DNA of 45,000 bases from Anaeromyces robustus (GCA_002104895.1 MCFG01000262.1:1-45000), one strand, 5' to 3'. Counted from the stretch's first letter, positions 26,601-39,861 are shown. Made by a program: numbers and translations. Notes: a model not told the origin generated them from the sequence alone.

Positions 26601-29600
26601 AATAGAGAACGTATTCGTAGAGGTGCTACTGTAGATAAAACAGTTTGTAAGAAGAATTTAGGTAGATTAACTCGTCTTTGGTTAAAAGCAGAACAAGAAA
26701 GACAACATAACTATTTAAAAGATGGTCCATACATTACTGCTGAAGAAGCTGTTGCTATTTATACAAGTACAGTACACTGGTTAGAAAGTAGAAAATTCTC
26801 ACCAATTCCATTCCCACCACTTTCATATAAACATGATACTAAATTATTAACTTTAGCTTTAGAAAGATTAAAAGAAGCATATAGTGTTAAAGGTAGATTA
26901 AATCAAAGTCAAAGAGAAGAACTTGGTTTGATTGAACAGGCCTATGATAATCCACATGATTGTCTTTCACGTATAAAGAGATTATTATTAACTCAACGTG
27001 CATTTAAAGAAGTCGGTATAGAATTTATGGATTTATACAGTCATTTAATTCCAGTTTATAGTATTGAACCATTAGAAAAGATTACTGATGCTTACTTAGA
27101 TCAATATTTATGGTATGAAGCTGATAAACGTCATTTATTCCCAGCTTGGATTAAGCCAAGTGATTCTGAACCACCACCACTTCTTGTTTATAAATGGTGT
27201 CAAGGTATTAATAATTTAGTTGATGTATGGGAAACAGGTGATGGTCAATGCAACGTTATGTTAGAAACTCAACTTAGTAGAGTATATGAAAAGATTGATT
27301 TAACATTATTGAACAGATTGTTAAGATTAATTTTAGATCATAATATTGCTGATTATATGACTGCTAAAAATAATATTGTATTAAATTATAAGGACATGAA
27401 TCATGTAAATGCTTATGGTCTTATAAGAGGTTTACAATTTGCTAGTTTCATTTTCCAATATTATGGTCTTGTATTGGATTTACTTATTCTTGGTCTTAAG
27501 AGAGCTAGTGAAATGGCTGGTCCACCTCAACTTCCAAATGATTTCTTACAATATAAGGATATTAAGACAGAAACTCGTCATCCAATCAGATTGTATTCAA
27601 GATATATTGATAGAGTTCATATTATGTTTAGATTTACAGAAGAAGAAGCTCGTGATTTAATTCAAAGATACTTAACTGAACATCCAGATCCAAATAATGA
27701 AAATATTGTTGGTTATCCATCTAAAAAATGTTGGCCACGTGATTGTCGTATGCGTTTAATGAAGCATGATGTTAATTTAGGAAGAGCTGTCTTCTGGGAT
27801 ATTAAGAACCGTCTTCCAAGAAGTCTTACTACTATTGAATGGGATGAAAGTTTCGTAAGTGTATACAGTAAGGATAATCCAAATCTTTTATTCTCAATGT
27901 GTGGTTTTGAAGTTAGAATTTTACCAAAGATTCGTAGTATTCATGAAGAATTTACATTAAGTGAAGGTGTATGGAATTTAATTAATGAACAAACCAAAGA
28001 AAGAACAGCACAAGCCTTCTTAAGAGTTGATGATGCTAGTCTTCAAAGATTCCATAACAGAATTCGTCAAATTCTTATGGCTTCTGGTAGTACAACATTC
28101 ACTAAGATTGTTAATAAATGGAATACTGCTTTAATTGGTTTAATGACTTATTATCGTGAAGCTGCTGTTCATACCCGTGAACTTTTAGATTTATTAGTTA
28201 AATGTGAAAATAAAATTCAAACTCGTATTAAGATTGGTTTGAATTCAAAAATGCCAAGTAGATTCCCACCAGTCGTATTCTATACTCCAAAAGAATTGGG
28301 TGGTTTAGGTATGTTAAGTATGGGTCACGTTTTAATTCCTCAAAGTGATTTAAGATGGAGTAAACAAACTGATACTGGTATTACTCATTTCAGAAGTGGT
28401 ATGTCTCATGAAGAAGATCAAGTTATTCCAAATCTTTATAGATATATTCAGCCATGGGAATCTGAATTTATTGATTCTCAACGTGTTTGGGCAGAATATG
28501 CTTTGAAGAGACAAGAAGCTAATGCTCAAAACAGAAGATTAACATTGGAAGATCTTGAAGATAGTTGGGATAGAGGTATTCCTAGAATTAACACTCTTTT
28601 CCAAAAGGATAGACATACACTTGCTTATGATAAAGGTTGGCGTGTACGTACTGACTTTAAACAATATCAAGTATTAAAGAATAATCCATTCTGGTGGACA
28701 CACACAAGACACGATGGTAAATTATGGAATTTAAATAATTATCGTACTGATATGATTCAAGCATTAGGTGGTGTTGAAGGTATTTTAGAACATACATTAT
28801 TTAAAGGTACTTATTTCCCAACTTGGGAAGGTTTGTTCTGGGAAAAAGCCTCTGGTTTCGAAGAAAGTATGAAATATAAGAAGTTAACTAATGCTCAACG
28901 TTCTGGTCTTAATCAAATTCCAAATCGTCGTTTCACTCTTTGGTGGTCACCAACTATTAACAGAGCTAACGTTTATGTCGGTTTCAGAGTACAATTAGAT
29001 TTAACAGGTATTTACATGAATGGTAAGATTCCAACCTTAAAGATTTCATTAATTCAAATTTTCAGAGCTCACTTGTGGCAAAAGATTCACGAAAGTATTG
29101 TTATGGATTTGTGTCAAGTATTTGATCAAGAATTAGAAGCACTTGAAATTGAAACTGTACAAAAGGAAACTATTCACCCACGTAAGTCATATAAGATGAA
29201 TTCTTCATGTGCTGATATTTTATTATTTGCTGCTTACAAATGGAATGTTAGTAAACCAAGTTTATTAAATGATACTAAAGATTCCTTTGATGGTGCTACC
29301 ACTCAAAAATTCTGGGTTGATGTACAATTACGTTGGGGTGATTTCGATTCTCACGATATTGAACGTTATGTTCGTGCTAAGTTCCTTGAATACACTACAG
29401 ATAATATGAGTATTTATCCATCTCCAACTGGTACAATGATTGGTATTGATTTAGCTTATAATTTACATAGTGCTTATGGTAATTGGTTTGCTGGTATGAA
29501 ACCATTGATTCAACAAGCTATGGCTAAAATTATTAAAGCTAATCCTGCTTTATATGTATTAAGAGAACGTGTAAGAAAGGGTCTTCAACTTTATTCTTCA

Positions 29601-31373
29601 GAACCAACTGAACCATATCTTTCATCTAGTAACTATCTTGAACTTTTCAGTAATCAAATTATTTGGTTTGTTGATGATACTAATGTATATCGTGTTACTA
29701 TTCACAAGACATTTGAAGGTAATTTAACTACAAAACCAATTAATGGTGCCATCTTTATTTTCAACCCAAGAACGGGTCAATTATTCCTTAAGATTATTCA
29801 TACTAGTGTTTGGGCAGGTCAAAAACGTTTAGGTCAACTTGCTAAATGGAAGACTGCTGAAGAAGTTGCTGCTCTTATCCGTTCTTTACCAGTTGAAGAA
29901 CAACCAAAACAAATTATTGTTACACGTAAAGGTATGTTAGATCCACTCGAAGTTCACTTGCTTGATTTCCCTAACATTGTTATTAAAGGTAGTGAATTAC
30001 AACTTCCATTCCAAGCTTGTTTGAAGATTGAAAAGTTTGGTGATTTAATTTTGAAGGCTATTGAACCACAAATGGTTCTCTTTAACCTTTATGATGATTG
30101 GTTAAAGACCGTAAGTAGTCACACTGCCTTCTCTCGTTTAATTATGATTCTTCGTTCTCTTCATATCAATAATGAAAAGACTAAGATTATTTTAAGACCA
30201 GATAAAAACACCGTAACTGAACCACATCATATTTGGCCAACACTTACAGATGATGAATGGATAACACTTGAAAATAAACTTAAAGATCTTATTCTTGGTG
30301 ATTATGGTAAGAAGAATAATGTTAATGTTGCAAGTTTAACTGCTCCTGAAATTCGTGATATTATATTAGGTATGGAAATTTCAGCTCCAAGTTTACAAAG
30401 ACAACAAATTGTTGAAATTGATAAACAAAATAAGGAACAAAGTCAACTTACAGCTGTTACCACTAAAACTCAAAATATTCATGGTGATGAAATGATTGTT
30501 ACAACTACTTCTAATTATGAATCTCAAACATTCTCTTCCAAAACTGAATGGAGAGTTCGTGCCATTTCTAGTACAAACTTACATCTTAGAACAAATCATA
30601 TATATGTTGACTCTGATGATATAAAGGAAACAGGTTATACCTATATTCTTCCAAAGAATATATTAAAGAAGTTTATTTGTATTAGTGATTTAAGAACACA
30701 AATTGCAGGATATCTTTATGGTGTTAGTCCACCTGATAATGCTCAAGTTAAAGAAATTAGATGTATTGTATTAGTTCCACAATGGGGTACACATCAACAA
30801 GTTCATTTGCCATCACAAATACCCGAACATGAATATTTAAGAAACTTAGAACCATTAGGTTGGATTCATACACAACCTGCTTTACTTCCACAACTTAGTC
30901 CAATTGATGTTACCATTCATTCCAAAATTATGGCCGAAAATAAAACTTGGAATGGTGAAAAGACTGTAATTATTACTTGTAGTTTTACACCAGGTTCTTG
31001 TTCATTAACAGCATATAAGGTTACACCAGCCGGTTATGAATGGGGACGTAATAATAAAGATAATACAGCAAATCCACCAGGTTACTTACCATCTCATTAT
31101 GAAAAAGTACAAATGTTATTAAGTGATCGTTTCCTTGGTTTCTTTATGGTACCAGAACCAGATGGTGTATGGAATTATCACTTTATGGGAGCTAAGCATA
31201 GAACTGAAATGAAATATACTTTACAACTTGATACTCCAAAAAGTTTCTTTGATGAATGTCATCGTCCAAGTCATTTCTTAAACTTCTCTGGATTAGAAAG
31301 TGATGGATTTACTAGTGTAGGATCAGGTGTAGAAATGAATCAAGAAGTCGATATTGAAGATGAATTCGCTTAA
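23694..31373 (+). CDS. PRPF8: Pre-mRNA splicing factor PRP8, 2371 aa
   Basis: PRP8 is the U5 snRNP scaffold that forms the spliceosome's catalytic cavity, and it is shared by the major (U2) and minor (U12) spliceosomes. Exons: 23694-24083, 24221-24392, 24617-25964, 26168-31373; GT-AG introns. The Pro-rich start ([10 protein letters not shown]) is typical. PRO8NT lies at about 50-190 ([39 protein letters not shown]). PROCN follows ([40 protein letters not shown]), then the reverse-transcriptase-like and U5/U6-binding parts. The RNase H-like domain has the [13 protein letters not shown] core (D1806, D1807). The C-terminal MPN/Jab1 domain (about 2125-2260) has [18 protein letters not shown], where H-T-Q replaces the JAMM H-x-H, so it is inactive as a protease, as in all PRP8. 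The total is close to the human length (2335). No intein is present. The tail after HRPSHFLNF is about ten residues longer than in human. Confidence 0.98.
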
Positions 31374-31960
31374 GAAATCACAAAAAAAAATTATTTTTTA
31401 TATTTTTTAATATTTTAATTTTTTAATAATTCTTTTATTTTTTTTTCTCATTTTCATTATTATTTTTTTAAATAGTTTTTTTTTCATATAAAAAAAATTT
31501 TTTTTTCTATTATTAATATTATAAAAAAATCATTTTCATTTAAAATAATTTTTAATATAATTTAAATTAAATAAATAGCCTATAAAATTCATTTCATAAA
31601 AAAAATTAATAAGCAAGCAAAATATAAAAAAAAAAAAAAAAAAAAAAAAATAAAGAAAAGAATTTGTATTTTATTTTAATATTTTTTTTTCTTTTACTAT
31701 TAAATTATAATATACATGTATTTTATTTTTAATATATATTATTTTTATATTCTTATGTAAAATTTTTTTTAAGTAATAAATAAATAAATAAATATATACA
31801 TATAATAATTATAATTATACTGATAAAAATATATCAATAAAAAAAATCTAAAAAAAAAAAAAAATAATAATAATAATAATAATAATTAACTCGTTTTTTT
31901 TTTATAATATATGTGTTTTTAAATAAAAAGAAATACAAAAAAATATAATACTAATAATAC

Positions 31961-32045
<85 letters not shown>

Positions 32046-33259
32046 TTTATAAAATGATATTTATATATATTTTTTATAAATTAATATTTATATTATATAT
32101 TGAATATAAATTTATTCAAATAATTATTTTTAATTAATATAAACAATAAAATAGACTTTTTTTATTTTTTCTTTCCAACTTTTATTTAATTTATTAAATT
32201 AATAGGTTAATTAAAAACTAGTATATACTTTTTTTTTTTTTTTTCAATAATAAAACTATATAAAAATCATGATATTAATTATTTTTATACATTCATTTTT
32301 TATACATAAAAAGTATATTTATTTTTATATATTTTATATAATTTTTTTTTTTTTTTGTAATTCTTATTTATTTTTTAAATAATTTTAAATATTACATTTA
32401 TAAATAACATTTATTAATAAAAACTGATCAATCTAATGATTTAAACAATCATTTTGTTTTTTAATAATTATAAAATCATTATTTTATTCTTTATGATTAT
32501 TATTATTATAAATCATATTAATGATTCTTTAATATTTTTTAAATCTTTAATTTCTTTTTTTTTTTTAAAAAAAAAACGAAAAAAATGGATATTCCATTTT
32601 ACAAAATTTTAATTTATAACAAAATAAAATAAAAAAAAAATTTTTATTATTATTATTAATTTGTGTTTATGCATACAAAACATAATATCGTAAATTTTTA
32701 TTTTTTTTTTTTTATTATTATTTAGAATTTATTACTATCATTATTAATTAGTATATAAAGTATAAAATAAATAAAATAAAAAAAAAAGTAAAAAAAACTT
32801 TAAATCATATTATTTATTTTTATATATTATAATTATTTTATTTTATATTTGATATATAAAATATAATAAAATCTTGATTATTTTTTTACTTCTTGATATT
32901 TTAAAAAACAAAAAAAAAAAAACACTACTTTTACAAATATTATGTTATAAATATGTTTTTATAAAATTTATATGAAAAAGTTTTTCTCTGAACCAAAATT
33001 ATAAAATATAATTATTGAAAAATATTTTCATTTTTTAATTTTTTATTTTATATTTTTTATTTCATATTTGTAACAAAAATAAAACATTAATATTCCATAT
33101 TAAAGTTTGAAAAAAAAAAAATAACTATTATATATTGTAATAATCGTAATATAATAATATTAATAACATACAATAGAAATATTATAATTTAAATTTAAAA
33201 AGAAGAGGAAAATATATAATAATAATAATATCATTTAAAATAATTTAGATAAAAAAAAA
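31374..33259. other. Intergenic region, no gene seen
   Basis: 1.9 kb between PRP8 and the PH-CLU-TPR gene, both on the + strand. Contents: A runs (31628-31650, 31850-31863), T runs, AAT/TAC triplet arrays (31935-32046) and many short T tracts. No coding frame on either strand. Confidence 0.65.
31935..32046. repeat. Compound AAT/ACT triplet array
   Basis: Runs of AAT triplets are broken at semi-regular intervals by ACT, so that units of three to five AAT plus ACT recur about seven times. It looks like a higher-order expansion of a mutated triplet repeat. Confidence 0.85.
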
Positions 33260-36200
33260 ATGATATCAACACCGATAAATAATGGAAAAAGAGTAGCAAA
33301 ACAAGGATGGGTATATAAAAAAGGAGGAAATCATTTTTTATCAAAATGGAGATTAAAATGGTTCGTATTATTTGATAAACCAAATGTAGAATTACATATT
33401 TATGATAAAAGAGATCATGCTGTACAATCATCCCATCCAAAACATTTAGTAAATCCCGAAAATACAATTATTGAAGTACCAAATGAAACCATCAATTTAA
33501 GTAAGGGATTATTAAGAAAATCCGAAAAAATTTCACCATTTACTATCATAACAAAAAACAAAAAAGTAAAAAAAAAAAAAAAAAAATTATAATATTACAT
33601 ATTCATAACTATTATATGGAATTTATCATATAATAAATAAAAATATATTAATAAAAAAATATATATATATATAAAGTATTATTTCGCAGGTCAAAATAAA
33701 ACAGATCGTGAAGAATGGATTAAAATGCTTCAACAAATATCAAGTGCACAAACAATAGTACCCAAAAATTTAAAACCAAAAGAAGATGACGAATTATATT
33801 CAGTTTATTCGGAAGATACAGCTTCACTTTCCGGATCAGCTTATACACAAAGTAATTATTCGGGAAATGAAGTTGAAAATGCATATACTTCAGTTAGCGT
33901 TTTGGTAAATAATAATAATAATAATAATAATATACATATATATATATATATATTGTTCGAAATTTAAAGAAAAAATTAAGCAAAAATAATAATTCAAAAT
34001 CTTCATTAATATATTTGATTCTTAATATTATATTATTCAATTAATGAATTTAATAAATATATATTAAATAAATAAAAAAAAATAAATGAAATACATATAA
34101 TTTATTTAACAAAAAAACTCTGATAAATATGAAAAAAAATATTTATTATTTTAGTCAATTGGTGATGCATCAATTTTAACATCAGATGAATTAAATCACT
34201 TAAATAGACCATCAGCACAATTAATTACAGCGTAAATATTTTTTATTATATATATAAAATATTTAATATATATTACTATTAACGAAATAATAATTGAAAA
34301 TAATAATAATAATAATATACATAACCTATAAAATTTGTAACAAAATTGAATAATAAATGTATATAGTTCACAAAGAATGGAAGATTTTAGAAGGAAGCAA
34401 GGTTAATATAATTCAAAATTATGAATAAAGAATTTCACAATTTAATATATATATAAATTTATTATTAATAATTATTTTAAAAATATTGATATTTTATGAT
34501 ATATATAATTTATTATTAAAAATAAAATCCAAATTTCCAAATTTATATATATAAAGAATCTACTAATTCTCAAAAATCAAAAGATTTCTTGAATCCTGGA
34601 GGTAGATTAATTATGCTAAATTATCTTTCTTTATAAATAATAATGAATAATGTATCAAAAAATTAATAATATATATTAATATCTTTCATTATATATAATA
34701 TATAAATATATATATATAAAAATAGAAAAATGGAATGAAAAGTATCAACAAGTAATTTCATTAAATGATGATGATAAAGATAATACATATTTACAGAAAA
34801 GTAAATTTCTAAAACTTATTAAAATTAATATTTGTTTAAATAATAATTATTTATAAATATTAATTTTTATTAATTTCTTTTTATTTAAAAAAAAAACATA
34901 ATAAATCAATATATAATATAAATATTATAAAAAATAAAAATAAAAATTAAAATAAAAATAAAAATAAAAATAAAAAGATATTAGAATTTGTGAATTAATA
35001 GGAGCATTCCAAGAAGCATCACAATTCTATGGAAGAAAGATTATAGATGAATTACATTCTTCATCTAATACTACGGGTCAAACTGATATATCATCACCAA
35101 GAAAATACCTTTACGGAGAAATATTTTTCCAATTTGCAACGGATTATGAAAGTAAAAAATTAATGCTTAACTTTTTAATAAAAAAATTTATATAATGATA
35201 TATATAAAAAAAATATTTGTCATAATTAAATATTATAATAATAGTACATTATTTATTATGAAAAAAATAAACATTGATCTTTAATGTATATTTATATATA
35301 TAATATGTTAATATTTTTACAAATTATTTTTAACTATTAGATGAAGATACCAATAATATTAATATAGAAGTAGCAAAGACAAATCAAGAATTAAAAGCTA
35401 TTAATGCAATTAATAAATTGAAATCAGATGTATGTACAGCATTATTTTGTCTTGTCGATTATAAAGGTTTCCGTTTAGTTGCATGTGCTTTAATGCCATT
35501 AGACGAACAAGTAAATATAGCGTTTTTTGAATTTATATATATTATTATTATTATAAAAAATACTATAAAAAATCCTTAATAAATATAATATATATTGTAT
35601 TGATATATTATATATTTATTTATTTTATATATCAAAGAATTCTCTTTTATTTGATTTAACATCAGATGAATGTAAAATGGATAATAATGCAATTTATAAA
35701 ATTAGTGAAATTGGAAATATGTTAAACTTGAAAGATCATATCCTTTACATATTTTAAAATATATTAAAGAGATTAATTATATATATTTTTTTTTAAAAAT
35801 AAAAAAAAAGGAATTTAAATCAAACTTATATGTTATATTCTTTAACTTTTTTTTCTTTTTCTTTCAAACATCAAGTAATTTTAGAAGACAGTCAAAGAAT
35901 TACAATAAATCTTTCAGGAACTGTTGAAGTAAATTCATTTTTTTTATAATAATAAATTATAATAAAAATACAAAAAAATATAATAATAATAATAATAATA
36001 ATAATATATTATTTAATATAATAATCTTTTATATTATTATATTATTATTAATTAGGTTTATTTCAGTCAACCTACTAGTAAATATTATTTCTTAAATTTA
36101 TGTGATGTATTCCCAGTTGATTGTGATAATTCAGAAGAACCAGAAAATATTAATGTTCATAATCGTTTAAGACCTGAATTTATTAAAACCTATAAAACTC

Positions 36201-37169
36201 AACTTTGTTCAGATGTATTTTCAGACTTCCAAATGAATAAAAAGGAATTAGAAGGATTTGAAACAGATTTAATAGAAGCAGGAAATTATTTAAAAGATAT
36301 TATTATACCACAATTTGTAAAAGAATTAGATGACTTACAATTAATGCCATTAGATAGTGAAGAATTTACAGAAGCTTTACATTCTCGTGGAATTAATGTT
36401 AGATATTTAAGTAAATATTATTATATTTAAAATTTCAAATATTTTTAATTATTCTTTTTATTATTATTATGATTATATCTATACCTATATTTATATATAT
36501 TGTTGATTTTATTTTAAAATATATATTTCCTTTTTATTTATATTATATTTATTTATTTTATAAAATATTTTTTTTTTACTATTTTTTTCTTCTATAATAA
36601 TAATTAATATTAAAATAATATATATAAATAGGTATAATTGCAAAACTTACTAAATTACCATATATTAGAGATTTCTGTCATGCAGAAATGGTAGCTAGAG
36701 CATGTAAAATTATTTTTAATGACAAATTAAGAAAAATTGTATATCATTTTAAAAGTATTGAAGCTTCAAAAATTGATGAAGAAATACAAGCATTTATTAT
36801 TAATTTATTCCAAACAGTATTAGGAAATAGTCCAAAAGCTAAAGCTGTATGTATTCCTTTTTACTATTAATAATTTTTAAAAAAAAATAAATATTATTAT
36901 TTATTAACTAATGTATATTTAAAATATAAATTTTATTTCATTTTATTTTATTTTATATGACTAGTTTTGGAAAGAAAATATTGAAGATATGATATACAAA
37001 AAATTTAATACAAGATTAGATTATTCAGTATTCCAAAATATTCATAAACCAATGCTTTTCATTAGCATGCAATATCATGTACATGATAATAATTTATATT
37101 AATATATATATTTAATATATTTTAAAAAAAATTATTTATTTATTTCTAATCGATTATTTAAAATTCTTT

Positions 37170-37211
<42 letters not shown>

Positions 37212-38907
37212 ATTTAAAAATTTTTATTATTTTTTTATTTATTCGTACTTGTAAAAAAAAATAGTGTGGAGTTATTTTTGAAGATACTACAGATTATGAT
37301 TTTAAACTTCAAAATCCAATAAATAAAGAAAATTTCATTGGTTTTGTATCAAAAACAAAAACAGTAAATGCTAATTATGAAATAGCTGAAAGACTTTCAA
37401 CTGAAGAAAAGGAAGTTTATGATTTAGGTATTCATTTCTCTTCTTTAGGTAGTAAATTAAAATTAACAAAAAATAATAAAACAGCTATGAGATTCTTAGG
37501 ATTAGCTAAATATTATAATAGTATTGGAAAATATGAAGAAGCACAAATTTATGGTAATTCAGCATTAAACTTAGTAAATAAAAATCATTCATATTGTGCA
37601 TTAATTTTAGAATGTTTAATGGAAACCTATTTTATGCATTCTGCATTTGTTGATATTGAAAATGGTGAAAATTCTGAAAAAGAATCTGAAAATAATGAAC
37701 AACAAGAACAAGATCAAGAACAAGATCAAGATCAACAACAAGATCAACAACAACAACAAGATCAAAACAATGAACCAGCTAATAGTGAAAAAAGTAATAT
37801 AAGAAAAAATAAAGTAGATGAAAATGTATTAGAATTATATAATCAAGCACTTGAAGTAATTCGATTCCATTTAAGTGAAGATCATTTATATTATATAAAT
37901 CTTAATAGTAAATTATCAGATTTATATATTAAATGTGAAGAATATGAAAAAGGATATGAAGTTCATAAGGAATGTTTAGAAACTTCCTATAAACTTCTTG
38001 GAAAGAATCATCAATTAACTGGAAAACATGTATCAAAGGTAATATATAATATTAATAATAATAATAATAATAATAATAAAATTAATATTAATAAATATAA
38101 AATATAAAATATAAAATAAATATAATATACTAAATATATGATATAAAATTTTAATAAAAATATAAATAAAAATAAAATAAAAAATAAATGAATGAATAAA
38201 TAAAAAAAAAAAAAAAAAAATAAAAAAAAAAAAAGATTGGAAATTATCTATTAACATTAAAGAGAATTGATGAAGCTATTCAAAAATATTTAGAAGCTAT
38301 TCAAATTTTTGAAGGATTAGGAATAGATAAAAATATAGAAATTATAGCCATTACCCATCATTCCCTTGCAGATGCTTATTATCAAAAAGATGATATAGAT
38401 AATGCAGTTATTCATAGTACTGAAGCTCGTAAATTAAAAGAAAAATGTTTTGGACAATATCATCCACAAACTGTAAATACCTATCGACAATTAGCCAAAC
38501 TTGTATTAGCCAATTATACCAATTATCAAGGAGTTATTACCCCACAAATTAAAAAAAGTATACAAATTGCTATATCATGTTATGAAAGAGTATTTAAATA
38601 TTTAAAATCAAGAAAAGATTTTGGAAAACAAAATGTAGCTCTATTGACTTTAATAAGAACGTTAATAGGACTTAAATTTAAACTTTTTAATACAAGACAA
38701 AGAGAAATTTTAAGAAGTGTACGTCAAAGTGATAAAGTTTATTCACAAGAATCTGTTAAAGATGTTATATTAAAATTAGTACATTTAACACCAGTAATTG
38801 TTATTGATGAAATTTTACAAAAATTAGAAGATAGAGATGAAAATAGTATTAATGAATTAGGTATTATTGTACAAATTGTTGAATCTGATGATATTACATT
38901 TGCTTAA
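33260..38907 (+). CDS. PH domain - CLU domain - TPR protein, 1132 aa, 15 exons
   Basis: Exons: 33260-33565, 33677-33904, 34155-34231, 34367-34401, 34557-34601, 34726-34800, 34978-35151, 35341-35510, 35638-35737, 35870-35928, 36056-36410, 36632-36846, 36965-37078, 37265-38038, 38236-38907. A PH domain opens the protein (about 12-125: QGWVYKKGG, WRLKWFVLF, DREEWIKML with the invariant Trp). A CLU-type region follows (about 310-650): FCLVDYKGFRLVACALMP, LNLKDHQV, YYFLNLCDVFPVD, RPEFIKTY, RGINVRYLSIIAKL and LPYIRDFCHAEMVARA. Kinesin-light-chain-like TPRs fill about 670-1040, interrupted by a Gln/Asp/Glu-rich insert (about 793-823). CLU proteins (CluA, CLUH) bind mRNAs for mitochondrial proteins, but here the usual CLU N-terminal domain is replaced by PH, which suggests membrane or phosphoinositide targeting; function is inferred. 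Intron 9 (35738-35869) is AT-AC, U12-type; the other 13 are GT-AG. Confidence 0.88.
35738..35869 (+). other. U12-type AT-AC intron (intron 9 of the PH-CLU-TPR gene)
   Basis: This 132-base intron starts ATATCCTTT, a full match to the U12-dependent AT-AC 5' splice-site consensus. It ends in AC at 35868-35869. A branch-site-like TTCTTTAAC (consensus TTCCTTAAC) lies at 35838-35846, about 24 bases before the 3' end. The phase-1 join C|AT restores His and gives LNLKDHQVILED, matching the CLU-family L-K-x-x-H-x-V segment. The upstream exon frame hits a stop soon after, and no GT donor in this exon gives a join that keeps this motif. Confidence 0.88.
37172..37207. repeat. T36 homopolymer in intron 13 of the PH-CLU-TPR gene
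   Basis: An uninterrupted run of T lies within the intron 37079-37264, about 57 bases before the acceptor at 37263-37264. Confidence 0.95.
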
Positions 38908-39830
38908 AAAAAAAAATTATATCTTAAAAATATTTATTTATATTGAAACATTTTATTTCTTTTAGCATTATAAAATTTATATTTAGATTATAAAAACATA
39001 TTAAAAAAAAAATAAAAAAAAATAATAATTTATTTTTTCATAATAACCAATTTATTTTTATTATTTAATATTTGCTTTAAATTTTTTTGTATAAAACTTT
39101 TACATTGATAAATCTTTTATATATTATATTATTTTTTTTTTAAAGAATATAAAATATAATATGTATATAATATACATATATAAATATTTTATTTTAACTC
39201 ATTATTTTACAATTATACAATACATATTATAATATTTTTTAGTATTATTAAGTAAAATATTTCTATATTATTATTGTTATTATTGTTATTATTGTTATTA
39301 TTATTATTTGTATTGATATTATAAATTATTTATTTTTTTAAAAAACTACCAAAATGAAAAAAAAAAATTCTATTATTCTTTCTAAAAAAAAAAAAAAAAA
39401 AAAGCATGTAAAGTATTAATCATTTGTAATAAACGCATAATCAAATAAATATTAAAATATAAAATAAAATATTACATAAAAATTAAAAATATAATAAAGG
39501 AGCATTTAAAAAAAAAAAAGATACTTCCAAAAAAAATATTTTTATTAATAAAAAGAAATACTTATATACTTATATACAAATGTTTTTAATTATATAAATA
39601 TAAAAAATATAATATTAATATAAATAATTGAATCAATGAAAATAAAAAAAAATAAATAAAATTTTATATATATATATATTGAGTAAAGTATTTTATTCAT
39701 TAACTTTTGTTATATATTATTATAATTAATTTTCTACAAGATTCATTTTAAATTTCATATATATTTTGAATATAATTATTATAATTATTATTATTGTTAT
39801 ATATTATTTTGTTTTTTCTATATTAAAGAA

Positions 39831-39861
<31 letters not shown>

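Noticed and set aside
26168-31373. Possible PRP8 intein, a common fungal parasite of this gene
   Set aside because: The reading is continuous through the RNase H-like and MPN domains, and total length matches intein-free PRP8.
33231-33467. 78-codon minus-strand frame over the PH-domain exon
   Set aside because: It is antisense to a clear PH domain and has no domain character of its own.
35638-35880. GT-AG alternatives for PH-CLU intron 9 (donors near 35664, 35704 and 35721)
   Set aside because: The first two remove the conserved LNLKDHQV segment. The third gives the wrong phase for the available acceptors.
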